Shown here: piece by piece, positions 1 to 24,900 of the stretch
How positions within the stretch are numbered: the first letter of the stretch is position 1
Layout: the number at the start of each line of letters is the position of its first letter
From: Montifringilla adamsi
Taxonomy: Eukaryota > Chordata > Aves > Passeriformes > Passeridae
Direction: 5' to 3'
NCBI GenBank assembly: GCA_017590115.1
Contig: JAGGNK010013003.1
Coordinates: 1,054,001-1,118,000 of the forward strand
DNA length: 64,000 bases
The notes under the pieces: generated by a model
The model's database searches: none
The model's input: the letters and a program-made list of their open reading frames with translations, nothing else
Told to the model about the DNA's origin: nothing
Translations under genes and position numbers: made by a program

Positions 1-4316
<4,316 letters not shown>

Positions 4317-4395
4317 CTAGAAGAAAAGGAACAAATTTAGAGTAATGTCCATTTCCATTTATACAGATATATAAATAGTTTTAAGAACTGCTTTA

Positions 4396-4635
<240 letters not shown>

Positions 4636-5474
4636 CTAGGCACACCATTTGAAACGGCAACACAAAAAAATGTCCGAGTCTAAGGGAATGATCAACTAAG
4701 CCAGGAGTCCAACTACTTACACAGCCATAAGCCTGAAAACTGACTGAAAAGCCTCATACACCTGAAGCATTCCACAAGAGCTGTCCTTACTTCCATCTCT
4801 TCATTCTCTAGCACCTTGCCAAAAAAACTGCATTTATATGGTGAGGAAAAGAGAATCTCATACCTTTACTAGTGATTGAATACTCAACAAAGAAGCCAAG
4901 TCAAGCATTTGTCCTCAATGCACTTCAGAAATTCATTAAGCAGCAACACATGGCATTGTTTGGTACACTCACACTGATGTTTATTTCCCATACTTATGTT
5001 TTCCTAGTATGATTCCCAGCCATTCCTTCAATACCTTTGAAATTCTGGATTAGAGGTGCAATCACATTCCTTAAAGGAGATTTGTTTACCTCCAGTCAGG
5101 CCAGCTGTAAATCACTATTTAGCCCAAGTGGTATTACCAATATGTGTTTGGTTCACCAGAGGAAGAGGCACACAAATCTGATAACCAACACACACATTGG
5201 TTTAGTAAGATATGACAACAGCATCTTTCACACTGTGAGTCTCAGACCATGACAATCTTGCACACAAAATTTCACCGATGCAAAACCCAGCACAGCAGAG
5301 CTGGATACTCAAGGACTCCACTTTACCATGTGGTGTCTCCCTGAAGTGTGCCTCAAAACAGGAAATAACTTCTGAATTCTCCCTACTGCACAACACCACA
5401 AGAATCTTGAAGTCTAAACCCAAGATAATTACTGTTTGTCAGCCACATTTCAGAAGTTGGTGTTTTTACTTTTA

Positions 5475-5669
<195 letters not shown>

Positions 5670-6870
5670 TTAATTTTCCATTTTAATCTAAAACCAAAGG
5701 CTAAAACCTGGGGTTTTTTTGAGAATAATTTGCCTGCGACAGTGAATACGACCAAGATCAGCACCTACTACTTAAAACCAATTTTTTTGCTGTACTGACT
5801 TTTGTGTTTTTCCAACAAAAAATTGTGTTTTATAAGCCAAGAGAAAAACCTCACAACATGCAATTTTAATGAAGAAACTTAAGCAGTTGCATATACTATT
5901 TGTGAATCAAACTGTACATTAACTAAAGCATTAACACTTACAAAAGCTAGTAGCACAAGTATAACAAAACTTAAGACCAAGTGTGCCACCACCTCTTCCT
6001 CACCTTGCCAAAAAAAGACTGAAAAATGCATTCACTGAGAACAAGTGATGCACTGTATTCCAAAAAGAGTTCATCAGTGAACAAATTACAGTGGTTTAAA
6101 AAGAAGAAAATGGCACACAGCAGTTGGATTCTTTTCATTAGTGCCAGAATGCAAATAATTGCAGTGTCTGAGCCTGCTGATATTAAGCCCAGACTTACAG
6201 GATGACACTGAATCACAGAAGTTGTAATTCATCTGACAAGGCATCCCCAAAGCTGTCTTTAGGACAGGAAAATGGGGTAGTTTTGTGATGTTATTTTATT
6301 ATTTTTCTTTTAGTCTTAATCCTTACTTTTAAAACAAAGCAGCTTAAGAAATATGTTGTTTTTTTCCCTTACAGAAAAGTACAAATATAGTTCCGATTTA
6401 TTAAAACTCTCAATAACCCAGGGGTAGACCAGACTCATGTGAGAAAACAGCCCAAGTATCCAACCATTAAACAAAATAAACAAAACTCAAACCAAACAAA
6501 AACCCCATTTAAGTAACACTAGACAAAGCTTGAATCTAAGTTGAAGAACTGTTTTGCTCCTTCTATGTGAAGTAATACAATCCCCATAGTAGCCTAAAAA
6601 AGGTTAAAGGAGAAAGAACAAATGGCAACTGAAGGAACTGATTTTTTTAAAACAGGCATTGTTTAACTAGTATCTACACAACTAGAGAATCAAGTTTTAC
6701 TGTTAAATACATATAATACAAAAATAATGCTTAACTAAACTAGACATAATAAAATCCAACTGGTTTTCCTTCAACTAATTGTAACCAGCATTTCAATTTT
6801 CCTATTGTACTGGCATCTTGAGCAGCACATCTAGTATTTCTCAAGATAATGAGGAATAGCTTTTCACTTA

Positions 6871-12731
<5,861 letters not shown>

Positions 12732-12813
12732 CTGATAAATCCTGGGATTTCCCAGATACTCTAGCACGTTTTGCTCGGTGACCAAAGTTTTCAGTAGCTG
12801 AAGTAGAAGCTCC
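12732..12813 (-). CDS. FBXO11: FBXO11 coding exon 3
   Basis: The exon encodes residues 81-107 plus one base: [19 protein letters not shown], then SGKSQDLS. The acceptor is TTTATTAAAG and the donor TCAG|GTAATA. The 82 bases leave a one-base overhang that is completed by exon 4. The segment HRAKRARV (about residues 92-99) is a compact basic motif typical of a nuclear localisation signal, consistent with the nuclear location known for FBXO11. It is serine-rich and probably disordered, linking the N-terminal tail to the F-box. Confidence 0.97.
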
Positions 12814-12870
12814 CTTTAATAAAATAAATTAGAATTAGTTCAGTCATTAGATAACTTAAGAAAAATACTA

Positions 12871-13104
<234 letters not shown>

Positions 13105-16100
13105 TTATACCAGGGAAATACTACAGAAATCATCAGGTAAGTACATAGTCAGAAGGGTGGGGAGGAAGTGCTAGAGAGCAGAGTACTTCTAGTAAAAAAA
13201 AAAAAAAAAAGGGTCATAATATCACAGCACACAAATCTAAGTTCCTTCATGTGCACGTTCTCCATACACACACAGCAGCTACACCAAAAGCAGCTTAAGA
13301 AAAGGCAAAACCTAGGCTTTTGGTTTCTCTGCAAGCATTTAATTCACTATGCTAACTCAATCACCTTATTACTTCAAATTTTTACCTAACACAACCAGCA
13401 GAATGAGGAACACTGAAGTGTCAATTATTAACTAAATGTTATCAAGAAATCCTTTAGTAAACATAGCACTTAGTACAAAACTCAAGACTGAGTTTTCCTC
13501 AAACATTTTGGGAATAGCTCAGGCCAGCACACAAAACCTTCTGTAAAATGGAGGTAGCTTTAAATACACACATTCTCTTCACCTAAATTACACTTGAAAA
13601 AGTAAGAGCATATTTTCTCCCTGCCCTTTAAAAAAGAAGTGCAGAAAGTGTCATGTGTATAATTCTAAAGGCTTTGATTCATTAGTTTCAATTTTCCCTG
13701 TTCATATATTTATGGAACATACTTGAAACAAGCAAGAAATAATTACTCATCACTGCATGCCCTATAACTAACATTACATTATAAAGCTGCAAGAATTTTA
13801 AAAAGGCCAGAACAAAAAGCATCTAGAAAATAAATTAAAACCAACTCCACTTAAGAAAAAGATATACTTTCTGCAGATGCTTAACTGTGAGAAAACAATT
13901 TTGCATTTCCTTTTCATTTTAATTGCCTTTTACTTCTTAAACTGGGCAAAATATGATGTGAAAATAAAAGCCATAAAAGCAATGCCACAGAGCCAGCAGT
14001 TTTCCTGAATATATTACGTTGAAGAGACTAATGTAAAAAAAACAAAAAAACAAACAACACAAAAAAGAACCCAATATGCCACCAATGAAACTCCCAATAC
14101 TACAGTAGCCTGTTTAAAAAACAAAGCAATGCAATTTTGAAGTGACTCATTCACATTTCAAAATCTTAATCTCATGATTTTCCTAAGCGTTTCTGGCTTG
14201 GGGTTTTTTGACATAAACTACAAAACATTGTGCTTATATTGGATTATACATACCATGCAGCCTGAGCTGCTACATCAGTGGAAAAAAAACCACCAAAACC
14301 CCAAACTATTTTTCCCCTTCCTTAGCAGATATTTATAAATGGCAACCTTGCTGCATACCATTAGAGATCACAACACTGCCACAACATCCAAATAGAGGAC
14401 AGAAGCTGCACAAAAATGAAGTTCACTGGTGATGTGTACACCTCCACACAGGCTCCTCAAAGCAACCGGGGAGAGCTTCATCAGCTCACTAATCCACCTG
14501 AAAATTAACCTGCAAGTAAATCCATGATCAGCCTTCAGCCAGCCCAGCAGCTGGTCCAGCTCAGCACAGCCACAAGACCACATGACTGGGAAGAACCACC
14601 AACAGGACAGAAGTGAACTGTGAAATTTCTATCGAGACCCACCACTTTTTATAAGAGAGCCACCTCCAAAAGTTCAGCTGGAAGCTGGCTCACACTGCCT
14701 GTCTGCTGCTTCCCAGGCACACCTCGTATCTGACCACTTCACTACCTAGGAAGGGTAAGTATTTATGAATTATGCAAAAAGCCTAAAGGACACTGACGGA
14801 TGAACTGTATTGAGTTTTCCTGCGAAGGCGTGTCTGGCCCAGCATGGGGATCACTGCCTGTGGGAGGCCAGTGACCTCAGAGCAGACTCAACGCACACTC
14901 ATGGTTCAGTCACTTGGTTTTACCCGTTTCTTTGCATCTCTGATGGAAAACACCCTCTCAATTTAACAAGGCAGGCAGAAGACAGAAGCTGCTACAGGAG
15001 AGCTCCCAGCCTTCCCTGGCACACCAGAGCAGAAAAGCAGCCGTGGGTGTGAAGGAGGCCCTGCCAGGAGGAATTCAGGCACCACCACCAGCTCCAAGGC
15101 TCCCCACAGCAAAACACCCAAATGTACTCAGACACTGCAGCAGGGATCGATTTTGCAGCCCTTGTTTCTATTTTAGATTTGATACAGTAACTATGATTAC
15201 TGTTGCTAATATCCCCCAGAAACTACCTAAGGGACTACTAAGGGACTTCGCATGGTGTCTCAAGCCCCCCCTGCTCCCCTATTTTGCATTGAAGACACAA
15301 GATGACTGTCAGAACAGCTGGGATTTCCCCCCAGTTCTGGACGGTCAGTACAATGGCTCAAAATTGCCACAGAAAACACAGCAACAGCACAATAAGCAAA
15401 GATAACAGGGAAAAAAATAGAAGGCAAAGCAGAGAATTTCCATCTCCCAGTAGATGATGGAAAGGGCACAGATAAACCCCAATCAGGTCTTCAGAAGAAC
15501 ACCCATGGAGGCCACAAAGGGCAGAACATATTACTGCTGGAAAGAGACAGCAGAAGCCTGTGGGGTAAAATGGAAGGAAAGATCAGTTTGGCTGAAACAC
15601 TGAAGGACTGGCTAAGCAGAACACAAATACATTCATTTTCTTGCAGTGCGTTGAGGAAAATGGCAGGAGTCCTGCTAAAAAATTGCTCTTCCAGCACAGA
15701 TGACAATAAGGGATATGCACACACTCACAGCAGGTATCAGAATAATTAAAATCTTCATTTTTCCATCTGAACACCAAGGAAGATGAGGGAAGGATACCAT
15801 GATGTCTCTCACCAGCAGTTTTTGCCACACTTCTGAGGGGCTTCTGCAAGGATTTCTGATGCTTCAGGAATAACATGTGATCCTATTTTTCCAGATGCAG
15901 CCTGTGTAGTTACTGCCAAGTGAAACAGTACCAGGAAACCTGAAGGTCTTGAGTGACCTCCCCAAGCAGTAGCCTTGGTGCTTGGCTTTAGCTTTCCAGA
16001 TGCTCCCTGAAAGCCCTGAGCAGACTAAAGCAGCTACACTGGAAGCCTTCAGAAAGATGCTGCTCACAAAGTAATACTCTTCAACACTGCACTCTGCCCT

Positions 16101-18599
16101 TCCCTGAGCAAGAAAAGTCTTAAATCAGACTGCCAGAGCTCTATTTTGAAAATCCTTCCCTAAAACACGCTTCAACATACACCTGCTTTAAGCAGAAATA
16201 TCTGTTTTAAAATACAGTGCCTCCAAAATAATTTGAGAAATCCTATTTTAAAGTGTAACAGTATCAGCCAGTAACATACATAAAAAGCATTATAATCATA
16301 TTTGTTGATGATAGAAGCATAAAAGTCAATAAACAAATTTGGAAGAGTGTGTGTGTAATATTAATATCATCATACAAACACCTGCTGAAATGACTACCAG
16401 ATGCTGTCACAGTTTCAACCAAGTCAGTATGTTTGCAGTTTTTAAGAGATTAAATTAAGCTGAGTCTGCTCTCAAATAAAAATATTTACCCAAATATTTT
16501 ACAGCAATTATATTGTATAGTAAGATAAAATAATTTCAAATAAAATCATGATTACTGAACTTTGTGACTCTGACAGGTCAAAATTTAAATTTTAATTAAG
16601 ACTATCTCATCTGATAGTTCAAAACAACTCACAAACCTGAACTGCAACACTCTAAGCTTTAAGACCCGCAAAAGACCAAAAAGGACAAATACTTCCAGGA
16701 GGAAAAGAAGAAAAATCTGCCATTCTAGCAACTACTGTCAAAAGTGTTTTGTATTTCCACAGATGCTGTGGGAGTACATTAAAATAAAGAAAAAATAACA
16801 TTATACAACTGATTTCTTTTGTTTCATGAAGACATAAGTTACAGACAATAAAAAGTGTTGTCAAGAGCTATCTATTAAAAAATGTACACACCTAGGTCAC
16901 TTCTAGAGAAAATTTATCATGTTCCAAAAGACATGCACATGGTTTCATTTCTACCTTATATGCATTCAGATAATATTTCCAAAAAACATTGTAAATATAA
17001 TTGACAACTGTAAGGTTGATAAATTCTTTAAAATAAAAAGAAAAAAGCTTCCAATTCGCAATAGACTCATCATAAAAAAGAAAAAGCAGGGAGAGGGTCC
17101 CAAAGAAGGCAGCTCATACACTAATCTGTAGTGTTTGATCACTTAAGTTTTTACTCTTCAACATCACATTTTTGTGCTGGTTTTCTCTACCTTCCCCAAA
17201 CGGGGCAGAAGCAGCAAAACCAACCAACCAAAAAGATTTGTAGTCAAGAGAAGCAGAGTCCTGGGGGTGGCAGATATTTCCAAACAGCACTGAAATTGCT
17301 CCTGCAGGCTGGGGGAAAATCTGGTGAGAAATCTAACCAACCAGTTTTCAGACAGGAAAATCCGTATCAAATTGCGAGCAGATCTAGAAGAGCAGCTCTG
17401 AAAAATAAAGTTAATTCATACTGAACCTGTTTGAATGAAGCCATGATTCATCTTGCCTATCAAACAAATTTTAACAGGAAGAGTTCCTTAAACAGTGTTT
17501 TAGGTAGAACCAGCACAGCTTCAGAATGAAATAATAAATTATTAAAACAAAAAAAAAAATAAATCCAACACTGTTCATCTTCATAACTAGAAGAAAACAC
17601 AAACTAAGGAACTAAAATGTTAACTGATCATTTGCTCTGGATTGAGCTCATCTTGCCATAAATCTGGCAAAACCCATATCAAGCATCCTGCCAGCCTGTG
17701 AGATGACAGCCCCAACTACTTGATTGGATCCACTTCTGGATTAACTCAAAAGTCCAACAGAGAAGAGAGGATGACACAAATTTAAAGGAGTAGAGAGGAA
17801 AGAACCAGAGCTAATAATGAAGGCAAATAACTTACAGAACAGAAATTCAAGGCAGGTCTCTATTTGCACTTACAGGAACATCTCTGCAACAAACTGCTAC
17901 CCAAAAAAACCAAGCAAACACACCCACTCACCATTTTTCTATAAGGAGCAAATCTCCGGGAGTGAGCTGTTAAATAAATGCATGTATCAGCAGTGTGACT
18001 GACACTCATCCTGTGTCCTTGAAAACATTACTAACAAGTGGCTGACACCTGAAAGCAGATACAGCACCAAAACATGAAAGATACTGAATACAGAATTTGC
18101 ACATACTACTCTGTATCTCAGAGCAAAGGTTTCTCACACTAGGAGAGGCTTACACGTTGATTCCAGGCAGCATTTAAGGATTAGTTTAAATTATGGATGG
18201 CTTAAGGTTGCTTTTGAAATGGAGACCATTTTCTTCTGAGAGCTATCTGAGGACCTCTCTGAAGAGAAAAAAAAGCACTAGCTAGGAATACCACCACTAA
18301 AAAAGCAAGTGCACCCCAGAAACCCCCACCCCTACAAAACTGAGAAAGATGACATGTAAAGTTCACAGAGCTCAGATCCAACATGTTCTAAAAGGCAGAA
18401 GCATTGTGGTGGTCCTTTACAGTCAAATTCTACTTTGCCACAGTGGACCTGAAAAAAAAACCCATCAAAAGGTCCACGAGAAACAGGAGGCATGTATACA
18501 GCTACTCCACTTTATAAAATGCTGAATGTCAAAAACATGGTATTAAAATAAGTAGCTGCAAAATCATTTGCTACTATTATCAGAGACTGTAATAAATAC

Positions 18600-18988
18600 T
18601 GTGATATATTTTTTAATTATTATAGGAAGAAACCCTGCAGTATTCTTCAAGCATTATCTAGAGCAGCTCAGCTCACAGAAAGGTAAAATCTAAAAGGTAG
18701 CATTTTGTGTCAGGTTCTGATGGCACTGGTCAAGGAGGAGGATTAACCTCTGACTGGAAACAATGCTGTTTGGAACTGGAAGAGATCCTGCAAGAAAAAG
18801 ATTCTGAGTCAGAATTGCTACTCAGAGTAGCAGGCTCTCAGATTGGAAAGGGGACAGACCTAACATTAAAAATGTATGCTTTCTTAAAGACTACAGAAAG
18901 ATCAGACTTCCTGAACGCCATATGGAATAAAGAGATTCTGCCTTCTGGGAAGCAAGAACCAGACACAATAACCATTACTGACTACTAG
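18600..18988 (+). pseudogene. Unrecognised coding-like patch inside FBXO11 intron 1
   Basis: From 18707 to the TAG at 18986-18988 the plus strand has an open frame with protein-like composition. It includes LTSDWKQCCLELEEILQEKD, then LLLRVAGSQIGKGTDLTLKM, then a tail ending in KQEPDTITITDY. There is no ATG at its start; the frame is closed upstream by TAG at 18698. About 60 bases upstream, another frame shifted by one reads KKPCSILQALSRAAQLTE (about 18629-18682) and is flanked by AG and GTAAAA. The two pieces look like one protein broken by a frameshift and a short insertion, or two exon relics; the 31 bases between them are too short for a normal intron. An AATAAA lies at 19022-19027. A decayed retrocopy is the most likely explanation, but chance cannot be excluded. 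I cannot name the parent gene. Confidence 0.35.
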
Positions 18989-21900
18989 AATATTTTAAAT
19001 ATACATACAATTTCTTACTGGCAATAAACCAAAGATATACAACAATATGCAAAGCACACTGTAGCTTGTAACAGTTTATCAAACAAACAAAAATTGTGTG
19101 GAATACTTTGAAATTTTCCTGTATGAGATTTATTTCTTAAATTCAAAGAGGAGGGGAAAATTATGCTTAAACTATAAGTCACAGCACTTGTATAGAGCAA
19201 AATTTACGAATTACACACACAACACACCAACTTCCACCCAAAGTATCAAAGAGCACTTTTTTCTGCATTTACATTTTAAGCTTTTAAACATCAATACCTA
19301 AATAAGACATTTTATTACTCTCTCTGGAAATAGGTCGTGCAGTCATGATGGCCTAAAAAGAGTAAGAATAGATCAGACACTCAAACTCTATCTGTATTTA
19401 TCCAGAAGCTCATGTTAATTTCACAACATACTTAGAAGTATTTTCTAAAAGAAGAAAAGCAACTACTTCTAGCTAGACAGTTTCTTAAAGCTGACATAAT
19501 TTCTCAGTGTTATTCTTAGATAAAAGTTAATTTCCATGAGATCCCAGGAATCTGATATTTTTTCCTCCTCAGCACATTGTGAAGCCTGCTACAACAATCT
19601 TCACAGAGGTCACTCCAACCAGACAGAGACACCACTCCCACAAAGATCTGCTAGGTCAGCTGGCACCCCCAAAATGCTGCATAGGAAAGCATGGTTTACA
19701 CAGCAAGGGAAAAACTTAAGTTCTTAGAGCTGACACAAAACAGACTAATAGAAAAGGAGACAAATGGGAAAGATACATGGCTGCAAGCCCAAAACTTGTC
19801 CTCATCTATATTTCTTAAAAAATTATCAACAGTCACAATAGCTATTCACATCTTCACACTTCATTCCCTAGGGAGCTCACAGTCCAAAACCACCTAGCAC
19901 AAAAACCATGTGTTAACACCAGTTAAAAACCCTCCAGCTACAAAGAATATACTCCTTTTCAAAAGCCAGAATCAAAAAGTGATAACGAGGATTTGATGAA
20001 AAATTCTGGTTTCTTTACACAACCATGCCCCCAAAAGAGATATTTAATATCAAGTTAAAACGGAATTTCTAAAAAAAAAAAAAATCATTAGCATGCACAT
20101 TTTTATTAAGACACAAAGAATAATTGTGCAAGTACCTGCACACCTGAGCTGCTTGTTAAATAACTCATTTCAGACAGGGAAAAAAAAAAGACCTTTTTCT
20201 TCAAACAAGCAGCTCTAATGATCAGCACTAGCACGCAGAACTGATAAACTAGAATTAGAAGACAGTTTTTATTTTCTGGTTTTTTTTTTTAATTATATTG
20301 TTTTCCCAGACTGCTGATAACTGTATTACAGCACCATCTATAACATTTAGCAAAGTAATAAACAACTCTCCAGGTGGCTGCTGTGTAAGTATTAAGGGAA
20401 CTTCCCTCCCTGCTTAATAGGCAGCTTGACTTCTGCTCTGACAAGCTTTCATTGAGAAGGGACAAGGAACCCTTTTTGGGTGCATTCCTCATTAAGAAAG
20501 CAACACTTTCAATGCTGTGGCCTTGCTGCATGGTTCCTTGATGCTACAGTGAAAAAGCCGACCAAGGAGATTTTAAGGTTCAGAAATACAGTGCTAAGAG
20601 CCTTTCACTGTTACATTTCTGAATGACACTAAATAAAATAGAGTATTACTACAAGCTGGGGTTTTTTTTTTTTTTTGTTCTATTGTGACGATTATACTCA
20701 AGATTCCAAGAAGGACCAATTAAAATTTCTACCTGGCTGTATCACTTCATTTGTTAGGGCAGTCAGATTACCAGTCTCAAAGGTCATCTCCCTCTCTGGC
20801 TGAAATACAGCAACTTTCATCTCATTAGAGGAGCACAGCCAGTGAGAACGACAAAAAACACTGAAATAGGTTGAAGAATTGCCACTTTGTTCTGACCAAA
20901 AGGATGTTTCTGATCAATCCTCACGCTTCAAATTCAGGCAGTACTTCAAGGTGCCTGAGCAAAGAGGTGAGAATGGAACCCTGTGACCACACCCTTGGGA
21001 CCTACAAAAAATTCCAAATTCCCATTTTACCAGGAAGTAGTGTCTCAGACAGGAAAGAATTACAGATTCTCCAACAGCAACAGCAAAGTCACCAGAACGT
21101 GTAAAGAGAAGAATTGTGGAGTCAGTCATTGGTACTTTAAAAAAATAAGGCAAACACAACCCCCACCAAATCACACAAACCAAATGAACAAACCATCAGA
21201 AAAAAAAATATACTAAACCCAGAGAACTCACTTCCATGAACAATGTCAGTCAAATCGCTGGACATTAACAGGATGAAAACCAGCCTCCAAAATTCAGGAG
21301 GAAAGTGTTCTAACAAGCCTATGTAAAATTAATAAGAGATACTTATTTGTGAGGACAGATTATTTCTAATAAGCAGAGAGTACCTAAACTATGAAGCAGA
21401 AGCCTTACCTTCTTTAATTAGACTAAGTCTGGATAGTCTTGATACCAATAACTACAGAAAAATAATTAGAAGTTTGTGATTTCCTCTTTGTATTAACTTC
21501 TGGCAGTAATTATTTTCAGCCTCACCTCTTTTAGCACTGCTGAACTGAAGAAGGAGCAGGACATTATTCATTTCTTCTCTAGCTGAGTTTCTGATACATT
21601 TGAAAAAATCTGGGGCAATCCCACAGTCCAGGAATGAGTAAATTCAACAAGAATGTAGAGATTTCACTTAACGCATCCTCAATTTATACTTCAAGTTTTC
21701 TATGCTCCACAACTGATCCATTTACAGAAATTTTCTGTGATCCATGGGAAACAAAGAGAAACATAGCTCCTCTTGAAAGGACCATAAAACAATTCACAAG
21801 TCTCATTATGAATTAACACCATTGCAGCTATTTAAGCATAACCCCTGTAAAACACCATCTCAGGACACAATCATTTTACCCAATTTTCAGGAAATGAAAG

Positions 21901-24900
21901 CCTCCCACAGATTCCACTGTCATGAGCCATATCTGCAGAAAACTGTTGTAACACAGGCAGAAAAAAAATATTTATCTCCTGCTACTAAATGTAGTAGCAG
22001 ATTTGGAGATACTTGCCATGCCAAGCCACCTGCCTTCTGTGGACTCACCATGAGAAGTAACTGACATCTATCATTACACTGGCCCAGCTGAAACCTCATT
22101 ACATCAAAGAGCAGTTTTGATGAACCTTAGGAAATTCCTGGTTTAGGGTTTCAGAATTAAAGAGCTTCTGAAATGCCTAGCATGACAAGGAAAGGCAGTC
22201 ATGGATCTGTCTTGCAGTGGCAAAAAGGCTAAGGAAAAAAACCAAGATGAAAGGCCAGACAGCTCTTCTTGTGCAAGGGGTACAGTCAGTATCATTTCCT
22301 CTACGACAGAAGCGAGAGGAGAAAAATTATATTAATAATACTTTATAGCTTAACTGGGTTTGGCTGTCTTTCTTCCCTACTGTACCAAGCAAAGTTTCCA
22401 AGCTGATCACTAGTCTATGAAGAAGTGGAGAAACAGCAAGCAGTCCAGAGGAAAAAATATGGACCTTGTAACCTTGACAGATAGCTGGGAGGAAAACACA
22501 CCTTGTGCTAACATTCCTCACAATTTTGGATATTCGAGAGCATCTCTCTAGAAAAAGACAACTGTGCAAACTGCAAAAGGAAAAAACTATTAATTCTGCT
22601 ACCTTTTTTGGCTATTTCCCCTTACTATTACACTGATATTAAACAAGCACACTGCATTCTCCTGCTGCCCTAGTACTACAATCAACACTTACACAGAATT
22701 TCAAATGTTACAGCTGAAATGAAAAAAAAGCAAACAAAACCCAAAAGAAACACACACACACCCCCCAAGAAACTGTGAAATAGCACTATAAGAACACCAT
22801 AACTAACAACAGTATCCTGAAAATGTAAATACATTACACTGGAGAGGAAAAAAATTAAAAATCATTAGTTCCTGCTAAATTATTGCTCTTTAATTCACCA
22901 AAGAGACCCCTTGTCATAAGACATAGTTATTTTTAACCTTTCAAAAAAGGCTATTTAATGAAAATAATATATATGTGTGTGCATGTTATGCCAGTAACAT
23001 GCGTATATAAAAAAAGGAAAGCAAGCATTTCTTATCCTTGAATTAGGCAAAAATATATTGTATCTAACATATGTCATAGTAAGGCTGAATTTTACAAGCC
23101 TAACTGTGGCAAGGTTTACATGCAGTCACTTATCTGGTCCTTACTCTGAAAACTTCTCAATGACTGTTCCTATTATTCTGTTCCTTAAACTACCAACTCT
23201 GAGGTGCCTGTCAAGAGAGGAAGGCATGGTTCTGTTTAGCTTCAGGGAAATAACTGAGAAAACAACGTATGGAACTATAGCAAGTGCCAAGTATCGTCAG
23301 GCTGCAGGAGGGGAAATACTTATTTGCCACCATATATGTTATTAAGATGGATTAAGAAATCTGTCATCAAACTATAAAACACCACTGAAGTAGTCAACAT
23401 CTGATTCAAAACTAAATTTGTTAGCTACAGTAAAAACAAACAACTGCTGACAACACCAAAGACTGTAGGACTAAGGGCCTACCTAAACCCAAGCTGCTTT
23501 GAGAAAAAGTAAATCCTACACAGAGAACAAGTATAATTTTTCAAACCTATTCTGGGAGATAAAGGCTAAATAGCTTTTCTACCAAGTTTTACTGTATTAA
23601 TACATGATTTAAATACAAGTTGGGAGAACAGGATCATCTGTTTTCCACTGTCAACATGTGTTGCAAAACAAACACGAGGAAAGCTGGAAAGAAGGTTTTG
23701 TATTATATGTTCAAGGAAATTGCAGCACAGGGAGGACACTCTGTTCTTCCTTGCCTGTAGATTAAGGATGTCTCAAACACCCCAATCCAGAAGTTACTGC
23801 TCCTGGATATCGGGAGAGGAAAAAATAATAAAATTACATCCTGATTTTATTAGAAAACCAAATGGCATCATTTTGATACATTAATAAAGTTTTTATCTTT
23901 TTTTTTAGTGTTTTTCTGCCTTTAAATAGAACTAACTTTTTAAAAACCAGGTTTATTTTTACAGACATACACTTCTTTTTTCATTGTGTGAATTCTGCAC
24001 ACATTGAGTTATCCAGCCCATTCCAGAGCACTGCATAAGCAACCACCCCTCGACACTCAGCTGGTTTTAACTTTCCTGTTTTCAACTGCAAGGAACACAG
24101 GCTGTCACAGGCTGACTAAAGACGTATCTTTGCCATTAAAAGCAGTATCATGCACGAAATGCTGCATCAATGAACTTCTCAAAGCTTTTTTAAGTAGCTA
24201 TTAAATCTCCATCAGTATATTTTATTAACACTGTCATTTCACATCATGAGGAACTGTTAGATGCATATATACCTAACAGCTGCATAGATGTACATTCAAA
24301 CTTCAGAAACATGTTTTTAATGAATAACAACTGATTTTGATTTCTGCTTCTGGTAAAATTTCAGCGACTAAAACACCCGTAACTGTCAAGGTGTGTGGGT
24401 GGTGGTGGAGGGCAAAAATTTTTACATGTCTTTTGGTAATTGATGACACTATTTGCAGATACATTTTTTTTCTGATAAATTCTGAAGTTAAATGTAATGG
24501 CTGCATAATTTAAGAGTTTCCAGAATGAGACTTTTTGCAGTGAATACTCTCAAGTTTAAAACCACAGATGAACCATTTTCAATTACTGATAATTTCATTT
24601 AAAAATAAGTCTAGCTTCTTTTCTTAGTATCTCTCAACTGTTTTTCTTATGGCTCCAATTTGACTAAAACTTTATTATACTAAACAATATGGAAATGCCC
24701 ACATAAAAAAAAAAAAAAGGTCATATAGATACCTCCTTCACAAAAGCAGATGCTTATTATTTCCACTTTAAATTTATTCTTAACAACATTAAGATGAAAT
24801 AAAGTTCAAGCAGGCACAGTAAGTTTGGTCACCTGAGAGCAAGCATAGGTCACAAAATGGAATGAAACTACTTATTTTTTTGGTTTTGTCAAAATTATCC

